A stretch of 16,781 nt of DNA, from NCBI GenBank assembly GCA_029784825.1, contig JAFMAU010000039.1, forward strand, positions 1 through 16,781, in the 5' to 3' direction. The position numbers and the translations under genes are program-made. This stretch comes from Nitrososphaerota archaeon (GTDB lineage Archaea > Thermoproteota > Nitrososphaeria > Nitrososphaerales > UBA183). This document shows, one piece after another, positions 13,717-16,781 of this stretch. Numbering within the stretch: position 1 is the first letter of the stretch; every line of letters starts with the position of its first letter. Below the pieces are notes generated by a model, which had not been told where the DNA came from, did not search any database, and worked only from the letters and a program-made list of their open reading frames with translations.

Positions 13717-14035
13717 TTTCTCGCATTGCAACCGAGACGATCTGATGATAAGCCTGTTTCAGACTTGCATGCAAATTGGGTGCAAATTCGAGCAAACGCC
13801 CAAGTCAGCAGAGCCTGGCCTGTAAGGAGGAGGCACCTGCCTCGAATCTCGCCCTTCCAGCGAAGAAGCGGGCCGGTCCTCGAGGGACGCGCCGGGAACC
13901 GGCATGCCCGCTTCAGCTGCCTTCAGCCCTCCTCAAGCCGCCTTGAAGGGTGCGCGTCTTCCGCCCACCGGCACTATTAGACGTCCGCACCACAAGTGAA
14001 TAATAGAATCCGCGGCTTCACGATCTCGAAGAAAA
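13717..14035. promoter_or_regulatory. 319-base divergent intergenic region
   Basis: No gene is visible here. Left end: minus-strand TATA-like TTATC for the secreted-repeat gene, and beyond it a TTGCATGCAA palindrome (13765-13774) running into TGCAAATT-GGG-TGCAAATT (13770-13788), a candidate operator. Middle (13800-13970): GC-rich and without open frame conservation or a tRNA-like T-loop; it contains short inverted repeats such as GCCGGT/ACCGGC and CCTTCA/TGAAGG. Right end: the shared promoter box and TATA of the RAM-domain gene. Confidence 0.6.
13976..14010 (+). promoter_or_regulatory. Shared promoter box plus TATA, copy A (RAM-domain gene)
   Basis: ATTAGACGTCCGCACCAC (13976-13993) is followed by five bases and AATAATAGAATC (13999-14010). 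Aligned base for base with 15670-15704, 30 of 35 positions are identical. The TATA part lies about 33 bases before ATG 14036, so the leader should be under ten bases. The upstream box sits where archaeal activators and BRE contacts are found. Confidence 0.7.
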
Positions 14036-14560
14036 ATGGCACAAAACAGAAAGGAAATCGAGACGAATCCAACAACCATCATCGCAACAGTCCAACCAAA
14101 GGCGCTCAGCCAAGTCAGAGAGCAGCTCGAAGACATCGAGGGAATCACTTACTTCTCCCCGCTCGTGGGCAGGTTCAACCTGGCCATCGAGTTGAAGGCT
14201 GCGGAGCCGGAACGGGTCCGCGAGCTCGTCGACAAGATCCGTGCAATGGAAGGCATCACTTCGACAAGAACATACACCCCTCACGAGGGCTTCGCGAGAG
14301 AGCGCAATGGCACCCAGGCTGGCGACTCCCTTGCACTTGCAATGCTGCAGGTCAAGGGGAAGTCAGACAAGATCCTGAAGGCGCTAGAACAGCAACCCCA
14401 AGTCCGCAACGCGTTCGCCATACCCGGTGAATTCGACATCATCGCGACCATAAGAGGAAAGAACCACGAGGAGGTTCTCACTCAGGTTTCGAAGATGGCC
14501 GAAGTAGACGGGGTACGGACGAGCGAGACACTGTTGGCCTACCAGCCCACGTGGCGGTAG
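14036..14560 (+). CDS. Two-RAM-domain protein of the Lrp/AsnC ligand-binding type, no DNA-binding domain
   Basis: A 174-residue protein made of two copies of the RAM (Lrp/AsnC effector) fold, beta-alpha-beta-beta-alpha-beta. Copy 1 (about 13-82) contains TTIIATVQPKALSQVREQL, GITYFSPLVGRFNLAIEL and the closing GITSTRTYTPHE. Copy 2 (about 98-171) contains SLALAMLQVKGKSDKILKAL, VRNAFAIPGEFDIIATIRG and GVRTSETLLAYQ. The ligand-contact turn (GRFNLAI / GEFDIIA) is kept in both. There is no helix-turn-helix, so it is not a repressor by itself. Stand-alone RAM proteins can bind amino acids or partner with Lrp-type regulators; the ligand here is unknown. Base composition is less GC-rich than its neighbours. 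It is single-cistron: own promoter box and a strong terminator right at its stop. Confidence 0.85.
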   Translation: MAQNRKEIETNPTTIIATVQPKALSQVREQLEDIEGITYFSPLVGRFNLAIELKAAEPERVRELVDKIRAMEGITSTRTYTPHEGFARERNGTQAGDSLALAMLQVKGKSDKILKALEQQPQVRNAFAIPGEFDIIATIRGKNHEEVLTQVSKMAEVDGVRTSETLLAYQPTWR

Positions 14561-14578
14561 ACCGCCCTCCCCTTTTTT
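14553..14578 (+). terminator. Hairpin and T-run terminator of the RAM-domain gene
   Basis: GGCGGT (14553-14558) and ACCGCC (14561-14566) form a short perfect hairpin that includes the TAG stop codon, followed by CTCCCC and six T (14573-14578). Archaeal termination depends mainly on the T-run, and this is the clearest one in the window. Confidence 0.65.
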
Positions 14579-14623
14579 CGGCCTATCACGTCAAGATGCG
14601 AGCCAGTGTCCAGGCAGGGTACG

Positions 14624-14660
14624 ATTAGACCACTGCACCAATATCAATAAATCAAAATAC
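14624..14660 (+). promoter_or_regulatory. Shared promoter box plus TATA, copy B (two-winged-helix gene)
   Basis: ATTAGACCACTGCACCA (14624-14640) matches 14 of the first 17 bases of copy A. An A/T-rich stretch CAATAAATCAAAATAC (14645-14660) follows as TATA region. The gene's TTG (14696) is about 46 bases after the TATA centre, giving a leader of roughly 20 bases that contains GGAAGCGAAGG, a weak ribosome binding site. Confidence 0.6.
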
Positions 14661-14695
14661 AGCTTCGCGCAGATCGGCGTAAGGAAGCGAAGGTT

Positions 14696-15268
14696 TTGTC
14701 ATTTCTGGATCAGAGCGTCGAAGAAACAACCTTGGATGGGACCAGACGGGAGATCTACGACTACATCAGGTCGCACCCTGGCACGCACGAACGCGAAATC
14801 GAGAAGGAGCTGGGGATAGCGACGGGAGACCTGCGATACCATCTGGGCAAGCTTTCGAGGGCTGATCTGATAACCACCTGGGGGAGCGGGACCAAGTTCA
14901 TCTTCCCTTCAAACCTCTTCGGGGAGAAGCAGGAGGTCCTTCTGGGGCTGCTTACCCAGGAGACCCCGCGCGAGATTCTGCTGTCCATCACTAGGCACCC
15001 CGGCATAGCTCAGAAAGAACTCGCGGAGGAACTGCATCTTTCCGCTCCGACGATATGGTGGCACATGGACCGCCTCCTTCGCCTGGGGGTGGTGGGCCGA
15101 AAGAAGGAGGGGAAATCCGTCACTTACGAAGTGATAGCGAGGCGCGAAGACCTGCTCAACTTCATAGTTCGCTACCATCCGACGATCTGGGACAAGTGGG
15201 CGAGCAGGATGCACGACGTGACCCTGATGCTCGACCCCAAGGCCCAGCGAGAGATTTCAGACGAGTGA
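14696..15268 (+). CDS. Regulator with two tandem winged-helix domains
   Basis: A 190-residue protein with two winged helices in a row. Domain 1 (about 16-72): HPGTHEREIEKELGIATGDL with recognition helix GDLRYHLGKLSRADLI and wing TTWGSGTKFIF. Domain 2 (about 90-150): HPGIAQKELAEELHLSAPTI, WWHMDRLLRLGVV and wing RKKEGKSVTYEV. Both begin with the same HPG turn, which points to internal duplication. A C-terminal stretch (155-190, FIVRYHPTIWDKWASRMHDV) is helical. This layout is common in archaeal MarR/ArsR-like regulators. TTG 14696 is the start; the frame has no better ATG before domain 1. It is co-transcribed with the three-helix membrane protein starting one base after its stop, and carries the shared promoter box, so autoregulation is possible. 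Confidence 0.85.
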   Translation: MSFLDQSVEETTLDGTRREIYDYIRSHPGTHEREIEKELGIATGDLRYHLGKLSRADLITTWGSGTKFIFPSNLFGEKQEVLLGLLTQETPREILLSITRHPGIAQKELAEELHLSAPTIWWHMDRLLRLGVVGRKKEGKSVTYEVIARREDLLNFIVRYHPTIWDKWASRMHDVTLMLDPKAQREISDE

Positions 15269-15269
15269 C

Positions 15270-15587
15270 ATGTCTGCCTCGCTCTCCTTGATCCTCCAGG
15301 CGCTCGGGATACTCGGCACTGACGGCCTCCTCGATGGAGTAAAGCTTGTAGTTGCGGGGTTCGCTCTCCTGCTGCTCGCCATTTCCCTGACCGCGTACAG
15401 GAGGAACAAGTCGACCAGACTGATGTTCGTTTCAGGCGCCTTCAGCGTCTTTCTCGCGAGGGTCCTCGTGGTCGAAAACCTGTCGCTCCTCTTCCCCTCC
15501 ATTTCCCTGGACATAGTGGACCTGCTGAGAGGTAGTCTCGACCTTCTGACCCTCCTGCTCTTTTTCCTGGCCGTGGTAAGAAGCTAG
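15270..15587 (+). CDS. Small three-helix membrane protein paired with the two-winged-helix regulator
   Basis: A 105-residue membrane protein. Three hydrophobic helices: about 22-42 (DGVKLVVAGFALLLLAISLTAY), 51-69 (LMFVSGAFSVFLARVLVVE) and 85-103 (LRGSLDLLTLLLFFLAVV). A basic loop, YRRNKSTR (42-49), lies between the first two. It starts with ATG one base after the regulator's TGA, so the two are made together. The layout and loop match the protein at 11975-12265, giving two copies of the same regulator/membrane-protein module in this window. No enzymatic motif is present; a role in sensing or holding the regulator at the membrane is a guess from pairing. Confidence 0.75.
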   Translation: MSASLSLILQALGILGTDGLLDGVKLVVAGFALLLLAISLTAYRRNKSTRLMFVSGAFSVFLARVLVVENLSLLFPSISLDIVDLLRGSLDLLTLLLFFLAVVRS

Positions 15588-15605
15588 ACGGGCGGTCCCG
15601 CCCGT
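15588..15605 (+). terminator. GC-rich hairpin after the regulator/membrane-protein operon
   Basis: ACGGGCG (15588-15594) and CGCCCGT (15599-15605) form a perfect 7-base stem with a 4-base loop, immediately after the TAG stop. No T-run follows, so it may stabilise the 3' end rather than terminate transcription. Confidence 0.45.
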
Positions 15606-15669
15606 CCCGGGCAGAACGTCTCGCGCCGCTCTGCGCTCGGGAGCGCCAGGGCGCGACGGCGACCGAAGG

Positions 15670-15704
15670 ATTAGACATCCGCACCACACGGCAATTATAG
15701 AATC
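15670..15704 (+). promoter_or_regulatory. Shared promoter box plus TATA, copy C (leader ORF and 15790 gene)
   Basis: ATTAGACATCCGCACCAC (15670-15687) then AATTATAGAATC (15693-15704). It is 30/35 identical to copy A, including the TATA part. Transcription is expected to begin near 15722, that is, just before the ATG of a 19-codon leader ORF and about 68 bases before the main gene. Confidence 0.7.
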
Positions 15705-15725
15705 GCGCCCGCTCTTCGATCGAAT

Positions 15726-15785
15726 ATGCGTTCAGTAAACGGGCTGGCGTTCTCTCTCCCACTGGGATTCACCTCGGCGAGGTGA
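15726..15785 (+). CDS. 19-codon leader ORF overlapping a masked ribosome binding site
   Basis: ATG 15726 opens a frame encoding MRSVNGLAFSLPLGFTSAR and stops at TGA 15783-15785. The predicted transcript start (about 15722) would make it almost leaderless, like most genes here. Its last codons and stop lie in the hairpin 15770-15784 that covers the Shine-Dalgarno sequence of the next gene, so translating it would open that hairpin. It is too short for composition-based support; the case rests on its position. It could be chance. Confidence 0.4.
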   Translation: MRSVNGLAFSLPLGFTSAR

Positions 15786-15789
15786 TTTC
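15770..15789 (+). promoter_or_regulatory. Hairpin masking a perfect Shine-Dalgarno sequence
   Basis: CACCTC (15770-15775), GGC, GAGGTG (15779-15784) is a perfect 6-base stem with a 3-base loop. GAGGTGAT (15779-15786) is exactly complementary to the end of archaeal 16S rRNA and ends three bases before ATG 15790. It is the strongest ribosome binding site I see in the window, and folding would hide it. This fits translational control of the following gene. Confidence 0.6.
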
Positions 15790-16197
15790 ATGCTCAGAGA
15801 GGCCATGGAATCTGCATACACGAGGTCCGTCGGCGCGGCATGGAACGGCGCAGCCGGACTCTTTTCGTCGGTCGCAGATAGCGGGAAATGGCTGCAGACG
15901 ATCTACGTGATAATCATGGTCGCGGTGATGGCGGGTTTCGTCAACGCGTTGGTGTACCCGGTCCCGAACCAGACCTACATACCGTTCCCGAACAGCGCGT
16001 CCGAAACCATCCCGGAAGCCGTGGTGGACTCGTTCGTCATCGCCGCGGGCGGCGGGGGCATCTACCTCGCCTTACAAAGCGGGAAGCTCACGACCCGTTC
16101 AAGGGATGTCAACCTGTACCTCGGGCTGGCCCTGCTCCTGCTCGTCGTTTCCGTGTTCGCCGGAATCGACATGGCGATACTCAAGGGGTTCGGCTAG
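15790..16197 (+). CDS. Three-helix membrane protein of unknown function
   Basis: A 135-residue protein. An amphipathic N-terminal region (1-32, AMESAYTRSVGAAWNGAAGL) precedes three membrane helices: about 36-56 (LQTIYVIIMVAVMAGFVNALVY), 77-96 (VVDSFVIAAGGGGIYLALQS) and 106-130 (VNLYLGLALLLLVVSVFAGIDMAI). A polar loop with VPNQTYIPFPNSASETIPE joins the first two. The second helix has an unusual GGGG run after a charged VVDS, and the third ends in GIDMAI; two aspartates close to membrane helices are notable but not a recognised catalytic pair. I do not recognise the family. It is made from its own promoter (shared box) with a hairpin-masked ribosome binding site, so its synthesis seems tightly controlled. 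Confidence 0.75.
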   Translation: MLREAMESAYTRSVGAAWNGAAGLFSSVADSGKWLQTIYVIIMVAVMAGFVNALVYPVPNQTYIPFPNSASETIPEAVVDSFVIAAGGGGIYLALQSGKLTTRSRDVNLYLGLALLLLVVSVFAGIDMAILKGFG

Positions 16198-16424
16198 GCG
16201 ACTTGATCGGCGGGAGTTCGCCCTCGAGGTCGAGCCGGGACCGAGGGGATCGTTGAACACCAGTAAGAGCAGCCAAAGGGCGTCTACGGAGTCGACCCCT
16301 TGCTGTAAGAGAGCTGACACGGGCACACAGCGCACGCCCGCAGCGGGCGGAATGTGCTCGTCCCTGCTTCGTGAAAACCCGTTTCAGGCGTCCTTGTGGT
16401 CGGGAACGGAGGGGGGTGGGCGGC
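16198..16424. other. Intergenic region between convergent genes
   Basis: No gene is supported in these 227 bases. A hairpin CGCCCG-CAG-CGGGCG (16335-16349), with a possible outer GCAC/GTGC extension, lies about 140 bases after the 15790 gene and could end its transcript. No T-run follows it, and no tRNA-like sequence is seen. Confidence 0.4.
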
Positions 16425-16433
16425 TTAGCCCAC
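16416..16433 (-). terminator. Hairpin across the stop codon of the right-edge gene
   Basis: GTGGGC (16416-16421) and GCCCAC (16428-16433) form a perfect 6-base stem whose loop contains the TAA stop of the minus-strand gene. A stop codon inside a 3' hairpin is also seen at 14553-14566. There is no T-run on the minus strand beyond it. Confidence 0.4.
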
Positions 16434-16781
16434 GATCTGTGTGATTTCCCTGGCCAGCCCCTTCTCTACATGCTCTGTCCAGAGCATCTCAGGGATGTCC
16501 ACAGCCAGGAACAGCTCCGAAAGCAGCAACGCTTCAACAGCCATCACCCCAAGGTTGCGGAAGAACTTCCCCACGCCTATGTGGACGGAGAAGTCGCTGG
16601 GCTGGCCGGTGACCATTATGGTGAATGCCCTCTCCGCATCTACCATGCCGCTAAGTATCCCGCCCTTCTGCGCCTGTATGACGGTCCCGAGGGGGGCGGT
16701 ACATATACTCGTCTTGTACCCCTCAGACTTCAGCTGCTGAGCTATCTGCTGGCTCAGGGCGCTCAGGTCCCTGTTCTTGTT
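16425..16781 (-). CDS. C-terminal part of an unidentified cytoplasmic protein (runs off the right edge)
   Basis: The last 118 residues of a longer protein; the frame is open to the window edge without a start. A Met in mid-frame (16646) is not the real start, because the open frame before it is protein-like (SALSQQIAQQLKSEGYKTSI, then CTAPLGTVIQAQKGGILSG). The sequence reads as alpha/beta, with a helix, strands TSICTAPLGTVIQAQKG and FTIMVTGQPSDFSVHIGVG, then the helix-rich KFFRNLGVMAVEALLLSELF and DIPEMLWTEHVEKGL. No transmembrane helix or metal site is evident. I do not recognise the family. The N-terminal portion, which may hold the defining domain, is outside the window. Confidence 0.75.
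   Translation of the reverse strand, partial: NKNRDLSALSQQIAQQLKSEGYKTSICTAPLGTVIQAQKGGILSGMVDAERAFTIMVTGQPSDFSVHIGVGKFFRNLGVMAVEALLLSELFLAVDIPEMLWTEHVEKGLAREITQIVG

Noticed and set aside
13800..13975. Possible tRNA or structured RNA in the GC-rich intergenic stretch
   Set aside because: Short inverted repeats exist but there is no GTTC-type T-loop, acceptor pairing or conserved RNA signature that I can identify.
1..16781. CRISPR array, insertion sequence or integrase
   Set aside because: No regularly spaced repeats, transposase or recombinase motifs, or flanking inverted repeats were seen; the only long exact repeat noticed is the 30-base pair around tfb.

Overview
The window is archaeal. 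It encodes a TFB (TFIIB-type) transcription initiation factor, deoxyhypusine synthase and an AK6/Fap7-type adenylate kinase. Promoters are archaeal: A/T-rich TATA-like boxes lie 23-35 bases before start codons, mostly with short or no leaders. A class III (archaeal) prepilin signal and pilus ATPase and platform proteins are also present. The DNA is GC-rich and gene-dense, and TTG starts are frequent. I would place it in a GC-rich Thermoproteota/Nitrososphaeria- or Thermoplasmata-like lineage, but the sequence alone does not settle this.

Left part (1-7632). A decayed trpB fragment on the minus strand lies next to an adenylate kinase (plus strand). Then comes a large surface-appendage locus. 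Its minus-strand operon runs 5592 to 856: TadA/GspE-type ATPase, two half-size T2SSF platform proteins (TadB- and TadC-like), a 68-residue prepilin and a HerA/DUF87-type ATPase, joined by overlaps or very short gaps. From a shared divergent promoter region (5593-5664), a plus-strand operon (5665-7632) encodes five proteins with an N-terminal membrane helix: four small secreted pilin-like proteins and one about 27-residue single-helix peptide. Together they look like a compact archaeal Tad/type IV pilus-like machine with its own set of minor pilins.

Middle part (7586-11897). A diverged but complete tfb (minus) is divergent from deoxyhypusine synthase (plus), which is followed by a K+-independent membrane proton pyrophosphatase with its own promoter and an apparently leaderless TTG start. 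A 30-base exact repeat links the 3' end of tfb with the tfb/dys intergenic region.

Right part (11975-16781). This is a regulatory and surface-protein region. It holds two separate pairs of a winged-helix regulator and a small three-helix membrane protein (minus 12583-11975; plus 14696-15587). It also holds a membrane-anchored protein with two 'secreted repeat' (COG4315/PF03640-like) domains, a protein made only of two Lrp/AsnC-type RAM domains, a three-helix membrane protein of unknown function, and the C-terminal part of an unidentified protein running off the right edge. Three consecutive plus-strand transcription units here (starts 14036, 14696, 15790) share a conserved promoter-proximal box, ATTAGAC-N4/5-GCACCA, just before the TATA region. 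The last unit also has a 19-codon leader ORF whose stop lies in a hairpin that masks a perfect Shine-Dalgarno sequence. This shared promoter architecture with translational control is, with the appendage locus, the most interesting part of the window.
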